Source: Phycisphaeraceae bacterium | Lineage (GTDB): Bacteria > Planctomycetota > Phycisphaerae > Phycisphaerales > UBA1924 | Direction of reading: 5' to 3' | NCBI GenBank assembly: GCA_019454185.1 | Contig: CP075368.1 | Location: forward strand, 3,017,649 to 3,081,648 | Length of the DNA: 64,000 nt | Shown here: positions 43,526-52,801 of the stretch, piece by piece | Layout of the letters: every line of letters starts with the position of its first letter | Position numbering within the stretch: the first letter of the stretch is position 1 | Program-made: the position numbers and the translations under genes | Notes under the pieces: model-generated | Databases searched by the model: none | Told to the model about the DNA's origin: nothing | Seen by the model: the letters and a program-made list of their open reading frames with translations, nothing else

Positions 43526-46102
43526 TCAACACCCCGTCCCGAACGCATCGAGGAAGTCGAGGAAGTCCAGCACATCCACGATCGTGTCCCCGTTGTAATC
43601 CGCATCCACGCCGCTCCCGCCCGCGCACGGGCCGGGCAACCCGCCGCACGTGCCGAACGAGTCGAGGAAGTCGAGGAAGTCCAGCACGTCCAGATCGCCA
43701 TCGCCGTTCACATCGGCCGGACAGTCCGGCGGCGGAGGCGAGCACACCTCCCACCTGGCGATCCCGTTGGACACAACGCCACCCGACTGAACGAAATCGC
43801 CTCCGGCGTAGAGGTCCGAGCCACCTCCATCATCAAACTCACAGAGCGAGTAGACCCCGAAACTCATGCCGACTGCACCTGGTCCGGACAGCGGCGACCA
43901 ACTGCTGCCGTTCCACTTGGCGATGCGGTTCACCGTCACGCCGCCCGCCGTGGTGAACACGCCGCCCACGTACAGCGCGGGTCCGGTGCCATCGTCAAAG
44001 ACCCGCAGAGTTGTTGCGGCGTTGTTCACGCCATTGAAAGGCGGGCCTCCCAAAGCCGTCCACTCGACGCCATCCCAGCGCGCAACCCGGTTGATCGAGC
44101 GGAAGCCCGCCTCGGTGAACTCTCCCGCGGCATACAACGCCGGGCCAGATCCGTCGTCGAACACCGCCAGCGCGTTCACTCTGGCGTTGGTCCCCCCTCC
44201 GACCGGCGACCACGCACTGCCGTTCCAGCGCGCGATAAAGTCGGCCAACACGCCTCCCGCAGAAAGAAAGTCGCCCCCGACATACAACGCCGGACCTGAT
44301 CCGTCGTTGTACACCGCCATAGCTCGAACGGGGCCGCTCACGCCGACTGCGCCCGGACCGGCCAACGCCGACCACGCGCTGCCGTTCCACCTGGCGATGC
44401 GATTGACCGTCACGCCCCCCGCCGTGATGAACGAGCCGCCAACGTAGAGAGCGGGGCCCGAACCGTCGTCTAAGACTTTCATCTTGAGAACGGAATTGTT
44501 CAAGCCGACATCGCCGGGCCCGGTCAGCGCCGACCACGCGCTGCCGTTCCACTTGGCGATGCGATTGACCGTCACGCCGCCGGCCGTGATGAACGAACCG
44601 CCCGCGTACAGCCCGGGGCCGCTGCCGTCGTTGAACGCTTCAACGCTGAAGACCGCGCCACTCACGCCGACATCACCCGGACTTGTCAACGCCGACCACG
44701 CGCTGCCGTTCCATCTCGCGACGCGGTTCACCGTCACGCCGCCAGCCGTGGTAAACGCGCCCCCGGCATACAGGGCCGGACCGGAACCGACGTTGAACGC
44801 GGCCATATCAAAGACCAAGGCGTTCATCCCCACAGGGCTCTGGTTCGCCAGCGCAGACCAGTCGCTGCCATCCCACTTGGCGACGCGGTTCACCGTCACA
44901 CCGCCCGCCGCCGCGAACGTGCCCCCGGCGAACAACGCCGGACCAGAGCCATCGTTGAATACCGTCATGCCCAGAACGTTGGCATTCACGCCCACGCCCC
45001 CCGGAGCAGACACCGCAGACCACGCGCTGCCGTTCCACTTCGCGATGCGGTTCACCGTCACGCCGCCCGCAGTGTTGAAGAAGCCGCCGACGAAGAGGGC
45101 CGGACCGGAACCGTCGTCGTGCACGGCCAACGCGCGAACGAAGTTGTTGACGCCGACGCCGCTCGGTCCACTCAAGGCCGACCAGGCGCTGCCGTTCCAG
45201 CGCGCAATCTGATTGGCCGTCACGCCACCCGCCGTCGTGAATGAGCCGCCCACATAGAGAGCAGGACCCGAGCCGTCATTGAACACTGTCATGGCCAGGA
45301 TCTGCCCATTCACACCCAGATCGCCCGGAAATGGCAGGGCGGACCACGCGCTGCCGTTCCACTTGGCGATGCGATTGACCGGCACGCCGCCCGCAGAGGT
45401 GAGATTGCCACCTGCGTAGAGCGCCGGTCCGGATCCATCATCAAAGACCCCGATCGCAGAGACAAACTGATCCGCGCCGATCCCGCCCGGTCCGCTCAAG
45501 GCCGACCACGCGCTGCCATTCCACTTGGCCACTCGATTGACCGTCACGCCCCCCGCCGTCACGAACAAACCCGAGGCATACAGAGCCGAGCCGGAGCCGT
45601 CATTGAACGTCGTGAGGGAGTAGACGTCCGAACTGGCGCCCACGCCGCTCGGTCCACTCAAGGCCGACCACACGCTGCCGTTCCACTTGGCGATGCGGTT
45701 CACCGTCACGCCGCCCGCCGTGATGAACGAGCCGCCGACGTACAGGGCCGGACCGGAGCCGTCATTGAAGACGGTCATCGCTCGCACGATGCCGTCGAAC
45801 CCGATGTCGCTCGGGCCTGAGAGAGCGGACCACGCGCTGCCGTTCCACTTGGCGATGCGATTGACCGTCACGCCCCCCGCTGTCGTGAACACGCCGGCTG
45901 CGTACAAGGCCGGACCAGAGCCGTCGTCGAAGACGGTCATCACATTCACCGTGTCATCCATGCCCGCGATGCTCGGCCCCACGAGCGCGCTCCACCCCGG
46001 CTCGCAGTCATCGCTCGCCCTCGCCGGCGGCACGCCCAACACTGTGCCCAAGACCAGGCCAAGCACACAAGCAAGCAGACCCGCCAACTTCGATCCGCGC
46101 AT
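43526..46102 (-). CDS. Secreted propeller-type repeat protein (14 x 54 residues) with GC-type dockerin pair
   Basis: An 858-residue protein from ATG 46102 behind GGGGGT; the signal peptide LACVLGLVLGTVLGVPPARA ends near residue 29. Fourteen consecutive repeats of about 54 residues follow. Each runs VFNDGSGPALYVGGSF, then TAGGVTVNRIAKWNGSAW and SALSGP, which resembles Kelch-like propeller blades; 14 units would make two seven-bladed propellers. Repeat 12 is shorter. The dockerin pair (DVNGDGDLDVLDFLDFLDSF, DYNGDTIVDVLDFL) ends FGTGC. The repeats are close enough in DNA (162-base period) to recombine. Confidence 0.88.
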   Translation of the reverse strand: MRGSKLAGLLACVLGLVLGTVLGVPPARASDDCEPGWSALVGPSIAGMDDTVNVMTVFDDGSGPALYAAGVFTTAGGVTVNRIAKWNGSAWSALSGPSDIGFDGIVRAMTVFNDGSGPALYVGGSFITAGGVTVNRIAKWNGSVWSALSGPSGVGASSDVYSLTTFNDGSGSALYASGLFVTAGGVTVNRVAKWNGSAWSALSGPGGIGADQFVSAIGVFDDGSGPALYAGGNLTSAGGVPVNRIAKWNGSAWSALPFPGDLGVNGQILAMTVFNDGSGPALYVGGSFTTAGGVTANQIARWNGSAWSALSGPSGVGVNNFVRALAVHDDGSGPALFVGGFFNTAGGVTVNRIAKWNGSAWSAVSAPGGVGVNANVLGMTVFNDGSGPALFAGGTFAAAGGVTVNRVAKWDGSDWSALANQSPVGMNALVFDMAAFNVGSGPALYAGGAFTTAGGVTVNRVARWNGSAWSALTSPGDVGVSGAVFSVEAFNDGSGPGLYAGGSFITAGGVTVNRIAKWNGSAWSALTGPGDVGLNNSVLKMKVLDDGSGPALYVGGSFITAGGVTVNRIARWNGSAWSALAGPGAVGVSGPVRAMAVYNDGSGPALYVGGDFLSAGGVLADFIARWNGSAWSPVGGGTNARVNALAVFDDGSGPALYAAGEFTEAGFRSINRVARWDGVEWTALGGPPFNGVNNAATTLRVFDDGTGPALYVGGVFTTAGGVTVNRIAKWNGSSWSPLSGPGAVGMSFGVYSLCEFDDGGGSDLYAGGDFVQSGGVVSNGIARWEVCSPPPPDCPADVNGDGDLDVLDFLDFLDSFGTCGGLPGPCAGGSGVDADYNGDTIVDVLDFLDFLDAFGTGC

Positions 46103-46224
46103 CACGACCCCCTGACAAGCCAATCGCTCACGAGCAACGCCGCGCGATCAACTCCGATTCATCGCGCCATCCGTCTCCGCAGTGGGGTCGTCCATGCTCC
46201 ACCCTCGCGGCCGAATCACACTCC

Positions 46225-47793
46225 TCAGCACCCCCTGCCGAAATCGTCCATGAAGTCCAAGAGGTCGAGGATGTCAACAAACTGATCCTCGTTGTAGTCC
46301 GCATCCACACCGCTCCCGCCCGCGCACGGACCGGGCAGCCCGCTGCACTCGCCGAACGAATCAAAGAAATCCAGGAAGTCGAGGATGTCCAGCTCGCCGT
46401 CCCCGTTCACGTCGGCGCGGCAGTCCGACTCGCACGCATCCGCGGTTCCGTTCCCGTTCCCGTCGGCACACGTCGTCGCGATGCCCGCCCACGAACCACC
46501 CGCCGTGCCGCAGTCGCTCTGCGTCAGCACAAGACACGAGCCGTTCGGGAAGCAGCACGCGCCCGTCGGCGGCGGACAGTTCACGGAGCCGCACGAGGTG
46601 TTGTTCCCCTGATACGTACCGCTGAGCGATCCGCAATCCGTCGGCGAGATATTGTCGATGCACGATCCATCCGGCAGGCAGCACGCGCCCTTGGGGAAGC
46701 ACGTGAACGTGGCGCACGCCGTGCCGACGCCCCCCGGCACGCCGCCCGCCGTGGTGCAATCCGACGGCGAGAGATTCAGGCACCCGCCGGTGGCCGGGAA
46801 GCAGCAGGCCTGCGAGGCCGCGGTGCATCCCGCCGTCGCGCACGTCGAGCCGTCGCCCTTGTAGATGCCGTTGGCGTTGGAGCAGTCCGTCGTCGTCGCG
46901 ATCACGCACGACCCATCGGGCAGACAGCACGCGCCGACACCGGGCGTGCACGAGAGCGATGTCCAGGTCGCGCGCATGACCCAGTCGCCGCTCGGGCGGC
47001 AGAAAGACGCCAGCGTACTGAACCGAGCCCACCCGCCGTTGGATGGACACCCGAACGGCCCGCAGTTCACGCCGAACAACCAGTTCCGCGTCGGCTGGGC
47101 CAGCCCCGAAACGTCCGTCGTCGGAAACGCGTTCTGGTTCGAGGGTGGCGCGGTGAAGCACGGATCAGCGGTCTGGTTGTTGTGATCGTCGATCCGAAAG
47201 CCGATCGTGAACGAGTTCGACGGGTTCGCATTGATGATGATCTGCTCGGGATCACCCGGATCGATCAGAAACTGCACGTTCGTCGCGTTGGTGCCGGCCG
47301 ACATGCGAAGATGCGGGAGCACGATGTCGTCCGATGAGTACGACGCCACCAGCGTGCCCGTGTTCGGCGGCCCCTGCCACACCATCACCGTCCATTTCGT
47401 CGTCGTCGGCACGATCGCCGCTGACTGCGCGATGATGAACTCGCAGAGATCGATCTTGATGGGGAACGCGCTCGCGGGAATCACATACTCGGAAGCCGCG
47501 ATCTCCATCTCCGCGAACCCCGCCTGCACGACATACGAGCCGCCGGCAAAGTTCGCGTCGGTGTGCGACGAGACCGTGGCACAACTGCGGGACATCCCAT
47601 CACCGGGCGCCTCAACCTCAACCCCCGTCCCCGACATCGGGCGGAACTCGACCTTCGGCGCGTGGATCGTCACCGGCACCGGCCGGCGCTTCGCGTCCGC
47701 CTCGGTCGGCTGCTGCCCGTACGCTCCAAATCCCAGGCAACCAACCACCGCGCCGGAAACCAGCGCCAAAGCAGACGTGCGCACGATTCTCAT
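46225..47793 (-). CDS. Secreted Cys-rich repeat protein with GC-type dockerin pair
   Basis: A 522-residue protein from ATG 47793 with a signal peptide ending near GFGAYGQ (residue ~26). Residues ~40-275 are a beta-rich domain. From ~285, four Cys-rich repeats of ~40 residues have the pattern (G)ACCLPDGSC...T..DC......Y.G..T.C....C, each with about six Cys, so several disulfides are expected after export. The dockerin pair (DVNGDGELDILDFLDFFDSF, then DADYNEDQFVDILDLL, with the second loop's usual Gly replaced by Glu) ends FGRGC. It is divergent from the VKOR-DsbA gene, with a 222-base gap. Confidence 0.86.
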   Translation of the reverse strand: MRIVRTSALALVSGAVVGCLGFGAYGQQPTEADAKRRPVPVTIHAPKVEFRPMSGTGVEVEAPGDGMSRSCATVSSHTDANFAGGSYVVQAGFAEMEIAASEYVIPASAFPIKIDLCEFIIAQSAAIVPTTTKWTVMVWQGPPNTGTLVASYSSDDIVLPHLRMSAGTNATNVQFLIDPGDPEQIIINANPSNSFTIGFRIDDHNNQTADPCFTAPPSNQNAFPTTDVSGLAQPTRNWLFGVNCGPFGCPSNGGWARFSTLASFCRPSGDWVMRATWTSLSCTPGVGACCLPDGSCVIATTTDCSNANGIYKGDGSTCATAGCTAASQACCFPATGGCLNLSPSDCTTAGGVPGGVGTACATFTCFPKGACCLPDGSCIDNISPTDCGSLSGTYQGNNTSCGSVNCPPPTGACCFPNGSCLVLTQSDCGTAGGSWAGIATTCADGNGNGTADACESDCRADVNGDGELDILDFLDFFDSFGECSGLPGPCAGGSGVDADYNEDQFVDILDLLDFMDDFGRGC

Positions 47794-48015
47794 GTCTCAC
47801 GCTCCTGTATCCGCATCCTGCGCGCCGATGCGGTCCTCACACCGCGATTCGACTCGCACCCACCCATCCTACAGAAAGGTGACGCGCGACAAAAGCACGA
47901 TTCTCGCGCGTTCTCGGACGATCACGCCCGATCAGAGACCTTCGCCCCCAACCCTCGGAAGCCCCAAACGTACAATCAACGCGGCTCACGACGATCCGCG
48001 CCTCGGAGCACACCG

Positions 48016-50001
48016 TTGAACACCAGCCAATCAGCACAGAAGCCCGAGCCCCGGATACACGCCGGCGCTCGCGCTCTGCTCCCGCGACTGATCATCGGCT
48101 CGCTGCTGCTGCTGGTGGCCGCGGGCTCATCCGCCGCCCTCGTGCTCGAGCACTTCGGCTCGATCGGGCTCCCCGGATGCGGTCCGGCCGGGGGATGCGG
48201 GGCCGCGGCACGCAGCGTCTTCGGATCGATCCCCCCGCTCGGCCTCCCGACCTCTTCCCTCGGGCTCGCTTACTTCACCGCCGTCCTCGTCGGCTACATC
48301 GTCTCACGCGCCAATCCCGGCCCCGTCGCTCGCTGGATCGCCCGACTAGGCGTGCTCGCCTCGCTCGGATTCATCGTGGTCTCCTTCACCGAGAAGATCC
48401 TCTGCCCCTATTGCATCGCGTCGCACGCCGCCAACTTCGCGTTCCTTCTCGTCCTCGAAACCACGCCCCGCGCCGGCGCGCGAAAGGGCGCGGGCCTCGT
48501 CTCCGCGCTCGCGACCTTCCTCGTGCTGATGGGTGCGCTCGGCCTCGCCGAGGCCAATTCCAGATCGCGCGCCCGCGACAAGGCCGAGCAGGAACTGCGA
48601 GACTCCACACGCGAAGCGATCGCCCGCTCACAGGCACAGCCGCAGCAGACAACAGATCCCGCGACCAACGCCGGCGCATCGCCAGAGACCGACCCCGAGC
48701 CGATCGCCGCCGCAGAGACTGCCCAACCTACTTCGCAACCGACCCCTCAGCCCACGCCCCGCGCGTTCACGGGTCGCTACCGGCTCGGTCCCGAGGTCGC
48801 GCCGGTGCGCATCGTCATCTTCAGCGATTACCAGTGCCCCGAGTGCAAGGGCATGGAGAAGCAGGCGCTCGACATCCTCGCCAAGTACCCCGAGGTCTCG
48901 CTCTCGGCCAAGCACTTCCCCTTCAGCACCGACTGCAACCGCTACATGCCCGCCGGAAACAACAAGCACCCCAACGCGTGCCGCGCCGCACGCGCCACCG
49001 AAGCCGCCGGCATCGCGGGCGGCAACGATGCCTTCTGGCTCATGCACCAGTGGGTCTTCTCCGTCAACGGCGTCTTCACAGACCAGGAACTCTCGGCCAG
49101 GGTGCTGAACCTCGGCATCGATCCCGCCCGCTTCACCGCCGCGATGAACGACCCCGCGACCTCCGCGCTCGTCTCCGGCGACGTGGAAGAGGGCATGGCG
49201 CTCGGCGTGCAGTACACGCCGACGGTCTTCATCAACGGTGTCGAGTTCCGGGGCGTCATCAACCAGGGCGCGCTGATGCGCGCCGTCGAGGCCCTGCTCG
49301 CCTCCAACCCCGCGCCCGCGACCGCCGCCTCAGATCAGCCCCCGGGCATGCGCCGCAAGATCGTTGAAGACTGGCTCGCGGTCCGCCCCATGAACGATCC
49401 GGTCGACGACCGCGCCTGGTCGGTCGGCCCCGAGGACGCGCCCCTGCGCCTCTCGATGTGGGGCGACTACTCAGAGCCGTTCACCGCCCGCGCCGATGCC
49501 GCGATCCGCCAGATCATCGCGTCGCGCGCCGACCTGCGGTACACCTTCCGGCACTACCCCGTGAATCGCACGTGCAACCCGTACGTGCAGCAGGTCACCT
49601 TCCCCTTCTCGTGCGCCGCCTCCAGAGCCGCAGAAACCGCCGGCGAACTCGCGGGCGAAGCGGGTTACTGGCACATGCACGACTGGCTCCTCGCGAACCA
49701 GTCCGATCTCAACGAGCAGAAGATCGTCGCCGAAGCCATGACGCTCGCCGACGAGCACGGCTTCGACCTCCAGAAGTTCATGGACACATACCGGGGCCGC
49801 TCCGTCCAGGCCGCGCTCGACCAGGACATCCGCGGCGCGCAGCGCGTCGGCGTCCAGTCGCTCCCCACCATCACCCTGAACGGCCGCAAGGTCCCGCGCT
49901 GGATCGTCGGCGACGAAGTCGTGCTCGACGCCATCATCGACGAGGCCGCACGCCTCCACGCCCAATCCACACAGCCCGGCGCGGCCGACCCGACCAAGTA
50001 A
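48016..50001 (+). CDS. Fusion of VKOR domain and two DsbA-like thioredoxin domains
   Basis: About 661 residues from TTG 48016 with GGAG at 48005-48008. Residues ~25-185 form the VKOR four-helix membrane domain: an early Cys pair (GCGPAGGC), Ser in LPTSSLG and the redox motif CPYC (Cys130/Cys133). A Pro/Thr/Gln-rich linker (~210-255) follows. The first DsbA-like domain has CPEC (Cys274/Cys277) and the cis-Pro segment YTPTVFING. The second (~478-645) keeps the fold and a cis-Pro (LPTITLNG) but has SEPF at 486-489 in place of C-x-x-C. VKOR passes electrons from DsbA to quinone, so this is a self-contained disulfide-forming machine. Confidence 0.9.
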   Translation: MNTSQSAQKPEPRIHAGARALLPRLIIGSLLLLVAAGSSAALVLEHFGSIGLPGCGPAGGCGAAARSVFGSIPPLGLPTSSLGLAYFTAVLVGYIVSRANPGPVARWIARLGVLASLGFIVVSFTEKILCPYCIASHAANFAFLLVLETTPRAGARKGAGLVSALATFLVLMGALGLAEANSRSRARDKAEQELRDSTREAIARSQAQPQQTTDPATNAGASPETDPEPIAAAETAQPTSQPTPQPTPRAFTGRYRLGPEVAPVRIVIFSDYQCPECKGMEKQALDILAKYPEVSLSAKHFPFSTDCNRYMPAGNNKHPNACRAARATEAAGIAGGNDAFWLMHQWVFSVNGVFTDQELSARVLNLGIDPARFTAAMNDPATSALVSGDVEEGMALGVQYTPTVFINGVEFRGVINQGALMRAVEALLASNPAPATAASDQPPGMRRKIVEDWLAVRPMNDPVDDRAWSVGPEDAPLRLSMWGDYSEPFTARADAAIRQIIASRADLRYTFRHYPVNRTCNPYVQQVTFPFSCAASRAAETAGELAGEAGYWHMHDWLLANQSDLNEQKIVAEAMTLADEHGFDLQKFMDTYRGRSVQAALDQDIRGAQRVGVQSLPTITLNGRKVPRWIVGDEVVLDAIIDEAARLHAQSTQPGAADPTK

Positions 50002-50030
50002 GATCCGCGCCGTTCAGGTCGAATCCGCGC

Positions 50031-50492
50031 TCACTTCTTCGAGATCGAAACCGTGAGTTTCGCGGCCTTGGCCTTGTCGCACAGCGGACGCGACCCCTCA
50101 CGCTGGTTCACCAGATCCGCCAGCGTCACGCCCTCGAACAACTCGATGATCACCTTCGCCGCGTTGTCCATCCGACGATGCAGCGGGCACAGATTCGATC
50201 CGTGATCGGCGAGCCCGAGCGGGCACGTCGTGATCCGCCTGATCGGCGCAACCGCGTTGATCACATCCAACAGATTGATCTGCTCGGGCGCCCTGTTGAG
50301 TTTGTACCCGCCCCCGACGCCCCGCCGACCGGTGATCAGATCCGCGCCCGACAACTGCTGGAGCACCTTCGCAAGATACGTGGGAGGAACCTTGGTCTCC
50401 TCCGCGAGCGTCGGTGTCGGCACCAACTGGTCCGGGTAGTACGCCAGAAGCGCCATCGCACGCAGCGCGTACTCGGTTGTCTGTGAGAACAT
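50031..50492 (-). CDS. Rrf2-family transcriptional regulator
   Basis: A 153-residue protein from ATG 50492 behind GAGGGT. The start MFSQTTEYALRAMALLA and the recognition region PPTYLAKVLQQLSGADLITG are typical of Rrf2 winged-helix proteins. Three Cys are present after the wing (TTCPLG, SNLCPLH and RPLCDKA) and could bind an iron-sulfur cluster, but the spacing is not that of IscR or NsrR. It is convergent with the VKOR-DsbA gene (29-base gap) and lies downstream of the metal ATPase on the same strand, 98 bases away. Confidence 0.9.
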   Translation of the reverse strand: MFSQTTEYALRAMALLAYYPDQLVPTPTLAEETKVPPTYLAKVLQQLSGADLITGRRGVGGGYKLNRAPEQINLLDVINAVAPIRRITTCPLGLADHGSNLCPLHRRMDNAAKVIIELFEGVTLADLVNQREGSRPLCDKAKAAKLTVSISKK

Positions 50493-50590
50493 CAAAGACC
50501 CTCGTTCCGCCCCCACCCTCGCGTCCACATGGACGACCTCTTCAGGCCAGATAGCATAAGCGACCCGAAACTCCTCTTCTCTGTCCCCAT

Positions 50591-52717
50591 TCAGGCGGCG
50601 GCCGTCGTGCTCGAATACTCCGTCTCCGCCCGCGGCTCAGAAGCCCTGCCCGCCCTGAAAGCCGGACCGATCAACAGGCGCAGCGAGTTCGCCACAACCA
50701 GCAGCGTCCCCCCCTCGTGCGCCAAGACGCCGATCCCGAGCGGCACACGCCGACCGATCGCCGACCCCACCAGCGTCGCCACACCCATCGCCACAATCAC
50801 CAAGAGCGCAAACACCAGATTCACCGCAACCGTCCGGCGCGCCCGACGCGCCAACTCGATCGCCCACCCCACAGCCGAGAGATCGTCGTTCAACAGCACG
50901 ATGTCCGCCGTCTCAAGCGCCGCGTCCGACCCGATCGATCCGATCGCCACGGAGACATCCGCCGCCGCGAGCGCGGGCGCGTCATTCACCCCATCCCCGA
51001 TCACCGCCACACCCCCGCGCCGGCCCGCTCGCCGGCCCGCTCGCTCATTCCCCTCACGCGCCAGCCGTTCCTTGATCTCGTGCACAAGCCGGAGCTTGTC
51101 CGCGGGCATCAGCTCCGCCTCAAACTCATCCAGCCCCAGCTCCTTCGCCACGAACGAGGCGGTCGTGCGATTGTCGCCGGTCAGCATCTTCACGGGGCGC
51201 ACGCCCATCTCGTGCAGATGCGCGACCAGCCGCTTGGCACCCGGCCGAACCGCGTCGCGCAGCACGAGCACCGCCGCGCCGCCGGCATGCTCCGGAGCCG
51301 CTGTCCGCTCCACACCCTCCGCGCCCTCGCCCGCGACAACGATGCCGATGCGCCCGTGGCTGCGGATCCGCTCCAGCGTCTCGCGGGTGTTGGCCCGCAG
51401 ACAGACGGGGATGATCTCCTCCGTGTGCGGATAACTGCCGAGGCGCACACGCACGCCGCCCACCATGCCCGCCATGCCGCGCCCGGCCTCGTGCGTCACC
51501 GATTCGAGCGTCGCGCTCGCAACGCCCCGCGCCGCCGCGCCGTCGCGAACCGCGGCCGCGATCGGGTGCGTGCTCTCCTGCTCCAGCGCGCTCGCCACCG
51601 CGAGCAGCGCGTCCGGATCCGACCAGCCGACCGGCATCACCGCCTCAAGCCGGGGGCGACCCACCGTCAGCGTCCCCGTCTTGTCGAAGCAGACCGCCCG
51701 CACCCGCGCCAACCTCTCGATCGTCTGCCCCCCCTTGAAGAGCACGCCGCTCGACGCGCCCCGCGCAATCGCCGCGAGCGTTGCCGTCGGCGTCGCGATC
51801 ACGAGCGCACACGGCGAGCACACGATCAGGAACGTGATCGCCGTGTACGACGCGTCGCGCCAGTCGCGCCCGAGCACGAGCATCCACACCACCGCCACCA
51901 CAACCGACACGACCGTCACACCCACCGCGTACGGCTCGCTGATCCTGTCGATCGCACGCTGCACCGGCTCGCGCTGCTCCCGCGCTGTCAGCACAAGGTC
52001 GAGCACCTTCTGCACGCTCGACTCCGACGCACGACGCACCACCTCGCACTCGATCGGGTTCTCGACGTTGATCGTCCCCGCGTAGATCGTCTCCCCGACA
52101 CCGACCTCACGCGGCACACTCTCCCCCGTCAGCGTCGCCTGGTCCATGCTCGTCGAGCCGAGCACGACCCGCGCATCGGCGGGCACCCGCTCACCCGGTC
52201 GCACCTTCACCCGCTCGCCGATCTCCAGCGTCTCCGGCTCCGCCTCCAACCACTCGCCCCCGCGCCACACAATCGCCTGGGTCGGCATCAACGCCGAGAG
52301 GGCCCGCACCTCGCGCTCGGTGCGCTGCATCGCCAGCTCCTCGAGCGCGCCGGCAAGCACAAACAGAAAGAGCAGCAGCGCGCCCTCGTCCGGATGCCCG
52401 ACGATCGCCGCGAACACCGCGCCGAGCACCATCAGCACATCGATGTTGAACGCGCCCGAACGCAGCGCGTCAAACGCCGCACGCCCGCCATACACCAGCC
52501 CGATCCCCAGCGACGCCCACACAGGAGCCGACGCCCACACCCCGTCCGACACCGCGCCCAGGACCCACCCGATCGCCAGCAGCACGCCCGCAAGAATCGC
52601 CCCGCGCAGCTCGCCCCGAGGCGAGAACACACCAGACGCCGAACTCTCTGATCCCTTGTTCAAGCACCGTGATGATGCGCCGTCACGACCCCGCAGTCGA
52701 ATGAGAATCTGTCTCAA
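50591..52717 (-). CDS. P1B-type heavy-metal-transporting ATPase
   Basis: About 708 residues; the start is uncertain (TTG 52717, or GTG 52630 which would suit the first membrane helix better). Visible motifs are TGES in the actuator domain, the metal-site SPC in VCSPCALVIATP, phosphorylated Asp in DKTGTLT, HP in STHPIAAAV, MLTGDN and GDGVNDAPAL. The last helices contain HEGGTLLVVANSLRLL. SPC plus HEGG(S)T, without an N-terminal metal-binding domain, is characteristic of the P1B-4 subgroup (Co/Zn/Fe(II) efflux) rather than Cu pumps. It exports divalent metal from the cytoplasm. The Rrf2 gene downstream may be co-transcribed. Confidence 0.9.
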   Translation of the reverse strand: MRQILIRLRGRDGASSRCLNKGSESSASGVFSPRGELRGAILAGVLLAIGWVLGAVSDGVWASAPVWASLGIGLVYGGRAAFDALRSGAFNIDVLMVLGAVFAAIVGHPDEGALLLFLFVLAGALEELAMQRTEREVRALSALMPTQAIVWRGGEWLEAEPETLEIGERVKVRPGERVPADARVVLGSTSMDQATLTGESVPREVGVGETIYAGTINVENPIECEVVRRASESSVQKVLDLVLTAREQREPVQRAIDRISEPYAVGVTVVSVVVAVVWMLVLGRDWRDASYTAITFLIVCSPCALVIATPTATLAAIARGASSGVLFKGGQTIERLARVRAVCFDKTGTLTVGRPRLEAVMPVGWSDPDALLAVASALEQESTHPIAAAVRDGAAARGVASATLESVTHEAGRGMAGMVGGVRVRLGSYPHTEEIIPVCLRANTRETLERIRSHGRIGIVVAGEGAEGVERTAAPEHAGGAAVLVLRDAVRPGAKRLVAHLHEMGVRPVKMLTGDNRTTASFVAKELGLDEFEAELMPADKLRLVHEIKERLAREGNERAGRRAGRRGGVAVIGDGVNDAPALAAADVSVAIGSIGSDAALETADIVLLNDDLSAVGWAIELARRARRTVAVNLVFALLVIVAMGVATLVGSAIGRRVPLGIGVLAHEGGTLLVVANSLRLLIGPAFRAGRASEPRAETEYSSTTAAA

Positions 52718-52801
52718 GCGTCTGAAGGGTGCCGGCGCGTCCTACCATCGATCGACAACAGTCCAGGCCGGGCCAAACGCCCTGCCGATGGAGGTTCATC
52801 G

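Noticed and set aside
43526..46102. Regular ~162-base repeats resembling a CRISPR array
   Set aside because: They are in-frame protein repeats of 54 residues with no conserved direct-repeat/unique-spacer alternation.
47563..48015. N-terminal extension of the VKOR-DsbA protein
   Set aside because: The extension overlaps the divergent dockerin gene, is basic and low-complexity, and a TTG start with GGAG fits directly before the first membrane helix.
50717..52651. A 644-codon plus-strand reading frame opposite the metal ATPase
   Set aside because: The ATPase on the other strand has every catalytic motif; the plus-strand frame is Arg/His/Pro-rich antisense sequence.
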